Assembly (NCBI RefSeq): GCF_047675955.1 | Contig: NC_132904.1 | Span: 683,501-747,500, forward strand | Direction of reading: 5' to 3' | From: Chlorocebus sabaeus | Lineage: Eukaryota > Chordata > Mammalia > Primates > Cercopithecidae | DNA length: 64,000 nucleotides | Shown: positions 54,372-64,000 of the stretch, in pieces | Numbering within the stretch: the stretch's first letter is position 1 | Layout of the letters: each line of letters opens with the position of its first letter | Program-made: the position numbers and the translations under genes | The notes under the pieces: model-generated | The model's database searches: none | The model's input: only the letters and a program-made list of their open reading frames with translations | Told to the model about the DNA's origin: nothing

Positions 54372-54450
54372 CTGCATGTCAGGGAGGCCTGACCGCCACA
54401 CACTCACAGCCGGAAGACGCTCCAGCGCGCCGGAAGTCCCGCCCCAGGCG
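54372..54450 (-). other. CHID1: CHID1 non-coding exon 1 (5'UTR)
   Basis: Minus strand reads a good donor, ATGCAG then GTGAGC, at 54372/54371 inside the CpG island. It is the only strong donor I noted near the promoter motifs. The upper boundary (transcription start) is a guess. The exon contains an ATG at 54377-54375 with G at -3 that opens a short upstream ORF. Confidence 0.65.
54375..54377 (-). promoter_or_regulatory. Start of a 12-codon upstream ORF in the CHID1 leader
   Basis: If exon 1 (donor at 54372) is spliced to the exon starting at 47460, the ATG here reads MQPSGPRGWTLL and stops at 47430-47428, 10 nt before the CHID1 start codon. The ATG has G at -3, a favourable context. It depends on the inferred exon 1 and could lower CHID1 translation. 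Confidence 0.55.
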
Positions 54451-54484
54451 CCAGCGCGCCGCCGCCGCGCACGGCATGCTGGGA
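54409..54484. promoter_or_regulatory. CHID1: CHID1 core promoter motifs: two ETS sites, a GC box and a GCATGCTGGGA element
   Basis: CCGGAAG at 54410-54416 and CCGGAAGT at 54430-54437 are ETS/GABP-type sites. CCCGCCCC at 54439-54446 is a GC box. GGCATGCTGGGA at 54473-54484 resembles the core of the ZNF143/SBS element. This is a typical TATA-less housekeeping arrangement; function is inferred from motif match. Confidence 0.5.
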
Positions 54485-55576
54485 CGGAGAGGGGCTGGGC
54501 CGGGAGTGGGGACGGGCCCGGGCGGGGCCGGAGCCCAGGCCAGGCGCGTTCAGCTTGAGCCCCTGTAGTGCTCGCGCTAGAGCCGACTCCCAGGTTCCCG
54601 GCCCAGGGGGCACTAGGTTCCCAGCGCCACGGCTCCTGGGCAGTCCTGGTGCCCACGGCGTGGGGCTGCACGGGGCCTCGGGCTCCAGGGTCTCTGCCCT
54701 GCTGGGCGGTGCCGGGAGAACCCCACGGTGGGCTCCGCCCCGGCACACTCCTCTCGGGACCCGGAGTCCCCCCAAACTCCGCCGCACTGCCGCCTGGGTG
54801 GGCCATCTCCATCCCCAGGCCGGTGGCGCCCGAGACGCAGTCTCCAGCGGGGACGGCCCGAAACGGGCGCTCTCTCGGTCCGCAGCCCCGCCTTGCACAT
54901 TGCACAAGCCGGAGCCCCGGCCGGCAAACCGAGTTCCCGACTCAGCCCCTCGTGCTTGGATGAACGCGCGCGTGGCCAGCACTTTCGGTAACCGCGCATT
55001 CTACGCGGCACAGGCAGTCCGACCGCCACACCCAGCCCTAGCCGTTCCCAGCGCAGTTTCCTGCAGAAAACCGCACGGCCGGGCCCCACCCTGCCCCGCT
55101 CTGCCGTTCCCGGGTGCGCGTGGACTCCGAGACACCCTGCACGGCTGCTTCCCCATTTCTGCTGCTTGGGAGCTTTCTCCTTAAACTAAGCTTTGTTCTT
55201 TCTTTCTAGTCACGTTTCCTTCTTTCCCTTCCCGGTATTTTCTGCCAGCTGACGCCTACGCCTTTCCTAGAAAGGGCTGGGGGCTGCATGCAGTGCGAGG
55301 CACGTCCCCCACCAGCTGTGAGCTTTCACCCAGCTCAGCACTCGCTCTCAGCAAACGGCTTGGATGGTGGCCTGACACCTGACCTTTGCGGGTGAAGACC
55401 TAAAGTCGGCAGAGCTCTGGAAAGGGTCCCAGTAAGCTATGGCAGGTGTCCTCAGGGACATATGCACTGTCCTCGCAATGCTAAGGAGGCCATGCAACTT
55501 CTCTTAGGAAAGGCGCTTAGCCATTTTAGGATCACATTAAGGTCAGAGGTCTTTGGCGCTAAAGAATTGCAGAATC

Positions 55577-55875
55577 GATCGGGAGCCACCGCCTTTAATC
55601 CCAGCACTTTGGGAGGCCAAGGCGGGTGGATCACTTCAGGTCAGGAATTCGAGACCAGCCTGGCCAACATGGTGAAACCCTGTCTCTACTAAAAATACAA
55701 AAATTAGTCAGGCATGGTGGCGCATGCCTGTAATCCCAGCTACTGGGGAGGCTGAGGCAGGAGAATTACTTGAACCTGGGAGGCAGAGGTTGCAGTGAGC
55801 AGAGATCACTCTGCACTCCAGCTTGGGTGATAAAGTAATACTCAGCCTCAAAAAAAAAAAAAAAAAAAAAAAAAG
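55577..55875 (+). repeat. Alu, plus orientation, with diverged 5' end
   Basis: CGGGAGCCACCGCCTTTAATC to a 28-A tail. AGAATTGCAGAATC occurs before it (55562) and GGAATTGCAGAATC after it (55876), a target-site duplication. Confidence 0.92.
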
Positions 55876-56294
55876 GAATTGCAGAATCTACTTAGGGTTC
55901 ACTCTGGGCCAGAACTACAGACCCCAAGAGCAGATGGGAGGATAGGAAGCCCCCAGCTAGGCCCCTCTGCAGAGCTCCCACCCGGTCGGGTTCCTGGGGG
56001 AGTCTTGTCAGTTGCCAGCACAAAGTGGTCCGCCTCCCAAACTGCATAGTTTGTGCCAATGGGCCCTGTGTACCTGGATTGAAAACTGACTTCTTTAGGT
56101 GGGCACCCATCTTTTACCCTCAGGAAGATGTTGAATGAGACATACCAAGGTTTAAGAGAATCAGAACCAAAGTGTTAGCATTCCTGTATTAAGTGAAACT
56201 TGAACACATTTCGTATTTTATGTTTTTGGAACATCTAAGATAACTTGCAGTTCACCACGTTTACAATCTGAATCTGTTAACTTGTATGAGTTTT

Positions 56295-56528
56295 TAGCTG
56301 GGTGCAGTGGCTGACCCCTGTAATCCCAATGCTTTGGGAGGCCAAGGCAGGAAAATCGCCCCTCCCCAAAAAAAGTATTACAAGGAAACAGGGTTTCACT
56401 CTGTCACTCAGGCTGGAGTGCAGTGGATCATGGTTCACTGCAGCCTCCACCTCCTAGGCTTAAGCAATCCTCCTGCCTTGGCCTCCCCAAATGCTGGAAT
56501 TATAGACATGAGCCACCTCACCACACCA
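56295..56528. repeat. Two Alu fragments in opposite orientation
   Basis: Plus fragment at 56297-56356 (AGCTGGGTGCAGTGG start), then a minus fragment at 56388-56528 (GGGTTTCACTCTGTCAC to GAGCCACCTCACCAC). Confidence 0.8.
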
Positions 56529-56721
56529 ATGCATGAGTTACTGAAGCACCCAAGATTCTGTTGTCAACTCAGACAACCTAAAGCATGCAAAAAAACCTAA
56601 AGCATACAAAAAGGAGTGAAAAGAGATTTCATTTATAAATTGTTTGAAATGTTGAAAATTGCTTAATTGAGTTTGTAGATGGGACCAAATATTATGCAGA
56701 AGCCCCTTTAAAGTGGCCACA

Positions 56722-57008
56722 GGCCGGGCGGGGTGGCTCACACCTGTAATCCCAGCACTTTGGGAGGCCGAGGTGGGCGGATTGCCTGAGCTCAGGAGTT
56801 CGAGACCAGCCTGGGCAACATCTCTACTAAAATACAAAAAATTAGCTGGACTTGGTGATAGGCACTTATAGTCATAGCTACTTGGGAGGCTGAGGTGTGA
56901 GAATCGCTTGAACCGGGGAGGTAGAGAATGCAATGAGCCGAGGTTGAGCCACTGCACTCCAGCCTGGGCAACAGAGTAAGACTGTTTAAAAAAAAAAAAA
57001 AAAAAAAG
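56722..57008 (+). repeat. Alu, plus orientation
   Basis: GGCCGGGCGGGGTGG to a 20-A tail. Confidence 0.92.
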
Positions 57009-57321
57009 GCTCGGCACAGTGGCACATGCCTGTAATGCCAGCACTTTGGGAGGCCAAGGCAGGCGGATCACTTGATCTCGGCTTACCTGAGCTCAGGAGT
57101 TCGAGACCAGTCTGGGCAACATGGTGAAACCCCCCCTCTCTACTAAAAATACAAAAAAATTAATCGGGCATGGTGGTGTGCACCTGTAATCCCAGCTACT
57201 CGAGAGGCTGAGGTAGGAGAATTGCTTGAACCTGGGAGGTGCAGGTTGCAGTGAGCTGAGATTGTGCCATTGTACTCCAGCCTGGGTGACAGAGCAAGAC
57301 TCTGTCTCCAAAAAAAAAAAC
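57009..57321 (+). repeat. Alu, plus orientation, directly following another Alu
   Basis: GGCTCGGCACAGTGGC to CTGTCTCCAAAAAAAAAA. Confidence 0.92.
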
Positions 57322-57837
57322 AAAAGTGACTATAAAGTCTTCTAGGCTTACAAAGGGAATAATAGGGGTTTGTAAAATTGAACTTAACAGGTTAATAAAT
57401 TGGGTTTTGAATTTATAACTTCAATGTATTGAAATTAAATTTTAATAAATCAAATCCTCACTCTTGAAATGTAACGTAAATCCAAGCATAACCACCTTGC
57501 CCAGGCACTAAACCAGCCCTCAGCACCCATTTCCAGCCCTCCCTACCAGGGGTGGGTGTGGGGTGCTCTGGCGGAGGTCCAGGCTCTGCCCTGTAGGCCC
57601 AGGTCTGACCTGTCCTGAAGCCCTCCTGCTTGCCCATGGCCTGTCTGCAGTGGGCATGGGGGGACAGAGGAGGGCAGGGGCAGCCCGGTGGGGTGAGGAG
57701 GCCTGTAGAGATGAGTGTTTTTGCTGCTGACTGGATCCCTGGCTCCTGCTTTGGGAGACCCCATGCCTTACCTGGCATGTTCCTGGGTCCCCAGCCTGAG
57801 GATGCCTCTCAGAGACATCCTCAAAAGCACTGGAAGG

Positions 57838-57990
57838 CTGGGAGTGGTGGTTCATGCCTGTAATCCCAGCGCTCTGGGAGGCTGATCACTTGAGCCCAGG
57901 AGATCAAGGCTGCAGTGAGCCGTGATTGCACTGCTGCACTCCAGCCTGGGCGACAGACAGGACCCTGTCTCAAAAAAAAAAAAAAAAAAA
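57838..57990 (+). repeat. Monomeric Alu-like repeat, plus orientation
   Basis: GGCTGGGAGTGGTGG joins directly to the second-arm end CAGCCTGGGCGACAGAC and a 20-A tail; about half length. Confidence 0.85.
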
Positions 57991-58705
57991 AATTACTCAC
58001 ACCTGGTTGTTGGAGGTGCCTGGTGGCTGTGAGGTCTTTGGGGCTGGGTTTTCGTCTTCCCCGAGCTGGCCAGTGCTCCCGGGTGGGGTCGCAGGCAGCT
58101 CTGGGCGACTCCTCATTTGCAGAGTCAGCACAGGCAGGGCCCTTCTCGACAGTGGCAGCCTCGTGACTCTGTCCTGTTCTAACTAGGAGACCTTGGCCTG
58201 GGTCACCCAGAGGGCAGGACCTGGGCCACTATTGCTGACCACGTCCTGTCACTCCTAGGCCTTGAAACATTCCAGTTTAGAGGCCGGAAGCCCAGGAAGA
58301 GAAGGACACACACCAGCACTCCCTGCTGCCGAGCCCTCCCCACCTGTGGACGGAGACATCCTCTCTGGGTGCTGGGATAAGCAAATCCAGGGCCAGCAGG
58401 AGGGAGAAGTGGCACACTCACGCCCAGCGGAAGCTTCTGGATCCAGTGCCAGAGCCAGCACAGCAGATCTCTGTCTGTGTCCCACGTGTGGGCCCCTGTT
58501 GGCCCGGCCAGCCCTGGCCAGTGACAGTTGCGTGTAGGTGTCTGGTTGGCTGCCAGGCTGATGCTGAGCCCCGAGGCGGGCATATGTGGTGGTACGTGGC
58601 CCTAGCTGTGTGTATTTGCCTTTTGCAAAGGGCTGTGTGTCATGGCATCATCGTGGGTTTCATGCTTCTCTCTATCACAGAGCCAACTTAAAGTACCGCA
58701 GGCTG

Positions 58706-58993
58706 GCCGGGTGTGGCGGCTCACATTTTGGGAGGCTGGGACGGGCAGATTGCTTGAGCCTCAGGAGTTTGAGACCAGCCTGGACAATGTGGTGAAACCT
58801 CGCCTCTACAAAAACATTTATAGATTAGTTGGTCCTGGTGGTGTGTATCTATAGTCCCAGCTCCTCGGGAGGCTGTGTGGGAGGGTCATCTGAGCCCAGG
58901 GAAGTGAAGGCTGCAGGGAGCTGTGAACACACCACTGCACTCCCGCCCAGGTGACAGAGCCAGACCCTGTCTCAAAAAAAAAAAAAAAAAAAA
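58706..58993 (+). repeat. Alu, plus orientation, diverged
   Basis: GGCCGGGTGTGGCGG to CTGTCTC plus a 20-A tail; several deletions in the first arm. Confidence 0.9.
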
Positions 58994-59155
58994 TCTGAAA
59001 GCAAAGGGGAGGGGCCGGCTCCTGGCCTTGATGAGGTCAAGAGGTAGCATTTCTCCATGGTGGTGGGTTGAATGGCGGCCCCCGAAAGCTTCTCTAAGTC
59101 CTCACCCCCATACCCATGAATGCAACCGCGCAACCGTATCTAGAAATAGGATCTC

Positions 59156-59462
59156 AGCTGGGCACAGCGGCTCACACCTGTAATCCCAGCACTTTGGGAG
59201 GCTGAGGCAGGTGGATCACCTGAGGTCAGGCATTCAAGACCAAGCCTGGCCAACATGGTGAGACCCCATCTCTACTAAAAATACAAAAATTAGCCGGGCA
59301 TGGTGGCATGCACCTGTAGTCCCAGCTACTCCAGAGGCTGAGGCAGGAGAATCCCTTGAGCTTGGGAGGTGGAGGCTGCAGTGGACTGAGATTGCGACAC
59401 TGTACTCCAGCCTGGGAGACAGAGTGAGACTCTTGTCTCAAACAACAACAACAACAACAAAT
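59156..59462 (+). repeat. Alu, plus orientation, inserted in the LTR, with (CAA)n tail
   Basis: AGAAATAGGATCTC at 59142-59155 and 59463-59476 is a perfect 14-bp target-site duplication. The tail is an ACA/CAA microsatellite. Confidence 0.95.
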
Positions 59463-59576
59463 AGAAATAGGATCTCTGCAGAGGTAACCGAGGTGAGGGT
59501 CTTGGGATGAGATCATTCTGGATATAGGGTGGGCCCTAAATCCATTGACAGGGGTCCTTGTCGGAAGAGAAGGAAG

Positions 59577-60188
59577 GTTGGGCACAGTGGCTCACACCTG
59601 TGATCCCAGCACTTTGGGAGGCCAAGGCGGGTGGATTACTTGAGTACTTGAGGTCAGGAGTTCTTTTTTTTTTTTTTTTTTTTTTTGAGACGGAGTCTCG
59701 CTCTGTCGCCGGGGCTGGAGTGCAGTGGCGCGATCTCGGCTCACTGCAAGCTCTGCCTCCCGGGTTCACGCCATTCTCCTGCCTCAGCCTCCTGAGTAGC
59801 TGGGACTACAGGCGCCCGTCACCACGCCCGGCTAATTTTTTTTTATTTTTCAGTAGAGACAGGGTTTCACCATGGTCTCGATCTCCTGACCTCGTGATCC
59901 GCCCACCTCGGCCTCCCAAAGTGCTGGGATTACAGGCGTGAGCCACCGTGCCCGGCTAGGTCAGGAGTTCAAGACCAGCCTGGCTAACATGGCAAAACCC
60001 CATCTCTACTAAAAATACAAAAATTAGCTGGGCGTGGTGGCACACACCTGTAGTCCCAGCTACTCGGGAGGCTGAGGCAGGAGAATCGCTTGAACTCGGG
60101 AGGCAGAGGTTGCAGTGAGCCAAAGTCTCGTCACTGCACTCCAGCCTGGGCAACAGAGTGAGACTCCGTCTTTAAAAAAAAAAAAAAA
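59577..60188 (+). repeat. Plus Alu split by a minus Alu
   Basis: Outer element at 59577-59663 and 59958-60188; the inner minus Alu at 59664-59957. AGGTCAGGAGTTC is duplicated at 59651-59663 and 59958-59970. Confidence 0.95.
59664..59957 (-). repeat. AluY nested in an Alu, minus orientation
   Basis: T run, GAGACGGAGTCTCGCTC, to GTGCCCGGCT; 13-bp target-site duplication. Confidence 0.95.
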
Positions 60189-60520
60189 GCCGGGCGCGGT
60201 GGCTCAAGCCTGTAATCCCAGCACTTTGGGAGGTCGAGACGGGCGGATCACGAGGTCAGGAGATCGAGACCATCCTGGCTAACAAGGTGAAACCCCGTCT
60301 CTACTAAAAAATACAAAAAACTAGCCGGGCGCAGTGGCGGGCGCCTGTAGTCCCAGCTACTCGGGAGGCTGAGGCAGGAGAATGGCATGAACCCGGGAGG
60401 CGGAGCTTGCAGTGAGCTGAGATCGGGCCACTGCACTCCAGCCTGGGCGACAAAGCGAGACTCCGTCTCAAAAAAAAATAAAATAAAATAAAATAAAAAT
60501 AAAAATTAAAATTAAAAAAA
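60189..60520 (+). repeat. AluYR-like, plus orientation, with (AAAAT)n tail
   Basis: GCCGGGCGCGGTGGCTCAAG start; GATCGGGCCACTGC; tail is AAAAT repeated then AAATT. Confidence 0.92.
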
Positions 60521-60757
60521 AGGGAGAACAGAAGGGAGAGGCAGCATTGAGGCAGATGCAAGGGGTGAACGTTGGGGCGGGGCCTCCAGAAGGAACCAAC
60601 CCCACTGACACCTGCTTCTGCGTTTTGAATGACGAGGCCCGAATGCGTTTCTGTTGAGTCGCAGCCTCTGGTTTGTGGTCATTTTTCAGAGAGTCCTAGG
60701 AAGCTCATATGGCCGTGTGGAAAGCCTGCAGTGATAATTTTAGTCAGTATACTTTCT

Positions 60758-61056
60758 TTCCTTTTTTTTTTAAATTTTTTTGGAGCCTTGCTCTGTTGCC
60801 CCGGCTGGAATGCAGTGGTGCCATCTTGGCTCACTGCAACCTCCACCTCCTGGGTTCAAGCAATTCTCTTGCCTCAGCCTCCCAAGTAGCTGGGATTACA
60901 GGCACCCGCCAACACGCCCAGCTAATGTTTTATTTTTAGTAGAGATAGGATATTACCATGTTGGCTGGGCTGATTCTTGAACTCCTGACCTTAGGTGATC
61001 CGCCCACCTTGGCCTCCCAAAGTGCTGAGATTACAGGTGTCAGCCACTGTGCCAGT
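60758..61056 (-). repeat. Alu, minus orientation
   Basis: TTTTTTTTGGAGCCTTGCTC to CAGCCACTGTGCCAG. Confidence 0.91.
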
Positions 61057-61828
61057 CTTATTTTCTAACTCTCTTTTTCTCAGACCAACCTTAAAATTGA
61101 TGAATATTCCATCAGCTCACCTGACTGGGCCTACAGAGAAGCCTGGGCTGGAGGCCGGGTGGGTGGGTGCTGGCCCAGAGGGAAGTGCTTGCTGCAAAAC
61201 CGCCTGGTCAGGGAGCCCCTCGGGTGCTGGGAAACTGACTGTAAGCAGGGCTGGTCTGGCCTGTAGAGCCGGGGGGCATTGCTCCACGGGGGTCTGAGGG
61301 AGCCCCGAGGCTGTAGACTCCTGCTCTGGGGCTAACAGGAGGCCTGGAGTAGCAGCATCTGTAGGTGGGGGAACAACAGGATTTTCATGGCACTTCCCAC
61401 CCCTCCCCCAGCTGGTGTCACCTGCTGTATGGCTCCTGTGTGGCTCTGGGCATTTGGGGAGGTGGGGGGCATTTACTGATGACTGATGGTGCCTGTGGGA
61501 GTGGACTTGGCGGTACTGATGAGGAGACACAGGACAGAATGGAGGACATCCTGACATGCCCTGGAGCCCCAGAGGCTTCATGACACCCCCCATGTTGTCC
61601 TTGGGGTGCACCTTACACACTGAGGCCTGGTAATCATTAGGTGTTCCTTAGGATCTAGGTTTGTCTGGGTGTGGCACAGCCCCCAGCCACGCTGTTCCAG
61701 ACGGAGTGCTAGCCATCAAACTGTTCTGAGGAGGGGGTGGAAAGGCAGGAATTCAACATCCTGCCCCAGATGGGCACACGTCACCTCTGTCACGGGGTGA
61801 ATTTTGTCTCCTAAAAACACATATGTTA

Positions 61829-62127
61829 GCCGGGCGCGGTGGCTCACACCTGTAATCCCAGCACTTTGGGAGGCCGAGGCGGGCAGATCACCAGGTCAGG
61901 AGATTGAGACCCATCCTGGCTAACACGGCGAAACCCTGTCTCTACTAAAAATACAAAAAATTAGCCGGGCGTGGTGGCGGGCGCCTGTAGTCCCAGCTAC
62001 TCAGGAGGCTGGGGCAGGAGAATGGCGTGAACCCAGGAGGCAGAGCTTGCAGTGAGATTGCGCTTCTGTACCCCAGCCTCGGAGGCGACAGAGCATGGAC
62101 TCCGTCTCAAAAAAAAAAACAAAACAA
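61829..62127 (+). repeat. AluY, plus orientation, inserted in the LTR
   Basis: GCCGGGCGCGGTGG to a CAAAACAAA tail; ACACATATGTTA before and CCACGTATGTTAA after are the target-site duplication. Confidence 0.93.
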
Positions 62128-62274
62128 ACCCACGTATGTTAAGTCCTAGCCCCAGTGCCTCAGGATGTGACCTAATTTGGAGGATTGTGGCAGATGTAAT
62201 TAGTTCAGATGAGGTCACTAGGGTGGGCCCTAATCCAATAGGACTGGTGTCCTTTTTAGGAGAGGAGATTATGG

Positions 62275-62884
62275 CCTTATACAGTGGCTCGCACCTATAA
62301 TCCCAGCACTTTGGGAGGCCGAGGCAGGCAGATCACTTGAAGCCAGGAGTTCCAGACCAGCGTGGACAACACAGTGAAACCATAGCTCTAGGTCAGACAC
62401 AGTGGCTCACACCTGTAATCCCAACACTTTGGGGAGGCCAAGACGGGCAGATCACAAGGTCAGGAGATCGAGACCATCCTGGCTAACACGGTGTGAAACG
62501 CCGTCTCTACTAAAAAATACAGAAAATCAGCCGAGTGTGGTGGCAGGCACCTGTAGTCCCAGCCACTTGGGAGGTCGAGGCAGGAGAATGGCGTGAACCC
62601 GGGAGGCGGAGCTTGCTGTGAGCCGAGATTGCACTGCTGCACTCCAGCCTGGGCAACACAGCGAGACTCCATCTCAAAAAAAAGAAACCACAGCTCTACT
62701 AAAAATTTAAAAAAAAAAAAATTAGCTGGATGTGGTGGTGCATGCCTGTAATCCCAGCTACTCAGGAGGCTGAGGCTGGAGAATCACTTGAACCCGGGAG
62801 GCGGAGGTTACAGTGAGCTGAGATCACACCATTGTCCTCCAGCCTGGGGGACAAGAGCAAAACTCCATCTCAGAAAAAAAAAAG
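62275..62884 (+). repeat. Plus Alu split by another plus Alu
   Basis: Outer at 62275-62390 and 62685-62884; inner at 62391-62684. AAACCATAGCTCTA (62377-62390) and AAACCACAGCTCTA (62685-62698) flank the inner copy. Confidence 0.93.
62391..62684 (+). repeat. Alu nested in an Alu, same orientation
   Basis: GGTCAGACACAGTGG to CCATCTCAAAAAAAAG with a 14-bp target-site duplication. Confidence 0.93.
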
Positions 62885-62886
62885 AG

Positions 62887-63167
62887 GGCCGGGCGCGGTG
62901 GCTCAAGCCTGTAATCCCAGCACTTTGGGAGGCCGAGACGGGCGGATCACGAGGTCAGGAGATCGAGACCATCCTGGCTAACCCGGTGAAACCCCGTCTC
63001 TACTAAAAACACAAAAAACTAGCCGGGCGAGGTGGCGGGCGCCTGTAGTCCCCGCTACTCGGGAGGCTGAGGCAGGAGAATGGCGTGAACCCGGGAGGCG
63101 GAGCTTGCAGTGAGCTGAGATCCGGCCACTGCACTCCAGCCCGGGCGACAGAGCAAGACTCCGTCTC

Positions 63168-63194
<27 letters not shown>
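62887..63194 (+). repeat. AluYR-like (Old World monkey type), plus orientation, near consensus
   Basis: GGCCGGGCGCGGTGGCTCAA; CCGGGCGAGGTGGCGGGC; GATCCGGCCACTGC; long A tail. Appears the youngest element in the window. Confidence 0.94.
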
Positions 63195-63199
<5 letters not shown>

Positions 63200-63783
63200 G
63201 ATGAGGACACAGAGGAGCATCCTGTGCAGACCCAGGGAGAAGATGGCATCCGTAAAGCCAGGGAGAGAGGCCTCAGGAAGAGCAGGCCTGGTGGACATCT
63301 GGATTTGGACTTCCAGCCTCCAGGACTATGGGAAGACAAATGTCTGTGGTTCCAACTGCCCAGGCTATGGGACGCTGCAGGGCAGGCCCAGATACTATCT
63401 CCCTGCATATTCTGTTGTCACCAGGCAATGCCTAGCTGCAAAGGAGGCTGGGAAAGGTAGTCTTGATTCTGGGTGGCCACACGCCCACCAAGTCAGGAGA
63501 TCAGCTACTGTAGAAGGAGGGGAGACTCAGCGGCAGTGGTGGACTCGCAGTCTCTGCCGTCGCAGCGTGTGTGCAGGTCTGCAGAGCACACAGGGTACGT
63601 GCTGCTTCCTGCTCATTGGGTAGCCATGTGACAACCGAGTCCCTGGGAATTAAACCAGCAGAGAGCTCAGCTCTGCAGGGAGGTAATAAAGGTGTCCTGC
63701 CATCCCTGCCAGGCTGAAGCAATCAGCAGTGCTGACACTCTCTGTATATTTGGAGTGCCAGAGGCTGTGGGTTTTTTCCTTCT

Positions 63784-64000
63784 TTTTTTTTTATTTTTTT
63801 AATTTTTTTTTGAGAGTCTCAAGTCACTCAGTGTGGTGGTGTGATTTTGGCTCACTGCAACCTCCACCTCCAGGATTCAAGCAATTCTGGTGCCTCAGCC
63901 TACCAGTAGCTGGTATTACAGGTGCCCACCACCACGCCCGGCTAATTTTCATATTTTTAGTAGACATAGGGTTTCACTATGTTGGCCAGGCTGGTCTCAA
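63784..64000 (-). repeat. Alu, minus orientation, cut by the window end
   Basis: T-rich start, TTTGAGAGTCTCAAGTCAC, AluS-like body reaching GGCTGGTCTCAA at 64000. Confidence 0.9.

Larger units (their letters stand above)
53930..55150. promoter_or_regulatory. CHID1: CpG island over the CHID1 5' end
   Basis: The densest CpG tract in the window, with many CGCG and GCGC runs, flanked by Alu sequence on the left and ordinary DNA from about 55200. It covers the inferred CHID1 first exon. No TATA box was seen. About 700 bp of the island lie upstream of the CHID1 start, so antisense transcription is possible but not shown. Confidence 0.8.
59057..60640 (+). mobile_element. MaLR-type LTR-like sequence split by Alu insertions
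   Basis: LTR pieces at 59057-59155, 59463-59576 and 60521-60640 read on in order: GGTGGGTTGAATGG, AATAGGATCTCTGCAGAGG, AGGGTGGGCCCTAA, then AGAAGGAACCAACCCCACTG. Alus occupy the gaps. Non-coding; family name from recalled consensus features. Confidence 0.65.
61792..63410 (+). mobile_element. MaLR-type LTR-like sequence split by Alu insertions
   Basis: LTR pieces at 61792-61828, 62128-62275 and 63195-63410 read continuously: GGTGAATTTTGTCTCC, GTTAAGTCCTAGCCCC, GGTGGGCCCTAATCC, then GAGGAGATGAGGACACAGAG and GACTTCCAGCCTCC. Non-coding relic. Confidence 0.7.
55151..64000. other. Intergenic region upstream of CHID1
   Basis: No gene recognised. In human the next gene in this direction is AP2A2; no AP2A2 exon was seen. 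Dominated by Alus and two split LTRs. Unique parts are at 55151-55576, 55880-56290, 57322-57837, 57991-58700 and 61057-61790. Confidence 0.75.

Noticed and set aside
53803..54558. 251-codon plus-strand open frame
   Set aside because: Falls in the CpG island, where stops are rare. Low-complexity Arg/Pro/Ala composition, no recognisable domain, antisense to the CHID1 first exon.
57500..58700. Possible alternative upstream CHID1 exons or AP2A2 5' exons
   Set aside because: No CpG island, no recognisable coding sequence and no convincing donor; cannot be supported from sequence.

Overview
This is nuclear genomic DNA from a primate, most likely an Old World monkey. The protein-coding sequence is split into short exons bounded by GT-AG introns. 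About 48 Alu copies are spread over the window, and older LTR and LINE debris lies between them. Several young Alu copies (about 30510-30804, 49243-49546, 60189-60520 and 62887-63194) carry features I associate with the cercopithecid AluYR subfamilies: a GGCTCAAGCCTG start and a GATCCGGCCACTGC segment. The gene order and products match human 11p15.5, with TSPAN4 followed by CHID1 in convergent orientation. The genus cannot be settled from the sequence alone.

Region by region: 1-7257 is intron of TSPAN4 (+ strand), with an unusual cytosine-rich VNTR at about 4015-4700. Six TSPAN4 coding exons lie between 7258 and 11244, encoding residues 22-238 of a 238-residue tetraspanin. The first 21 residues are encoded to the left of the window. 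The TSPAN4 3'UTR ends near 11720. About 2.7 kb of Alu- and minisatellite-containing DNA separates it from the 3' end of CHID1 (- strand, near 14385). All twelve CHID1 coding exons are present (14474-47417). They assemble without a frame break into a 393-residue secreted, chitinase-like protein. A non-coding first exon lies in a CpG island at about 53930-55150. From 55200 to 64000 is intergenic DNA full of Alus, some inserted in one another, and two Alu-split MaLR-type LTRs.

The two genes are neighbours, not partners in a pathway. TSPAN4 is a four-helix membrane organiser (tetraspanin webs, migrasomes). CHID1 (SI-CLP) is a lysosomal/secreted GH18-fold lectin. Its catalytic motif is degenerate: Trp replaces the catalytic Glu.

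I found no evidence of a new multi-gene system. The points most worth a second look are small and concern CHID1 expression: a 12-codon upstream ORF spanning the first splice junction, a 52-bp tandem duplication that copied an exon end together with its 5' splice site, a poor 5' splice site on coding exon 3, and a pair of direct repeats flanking that same exon. The many other long open frames lie in GC-rich, Alu or VNTR sequence and are not genes.
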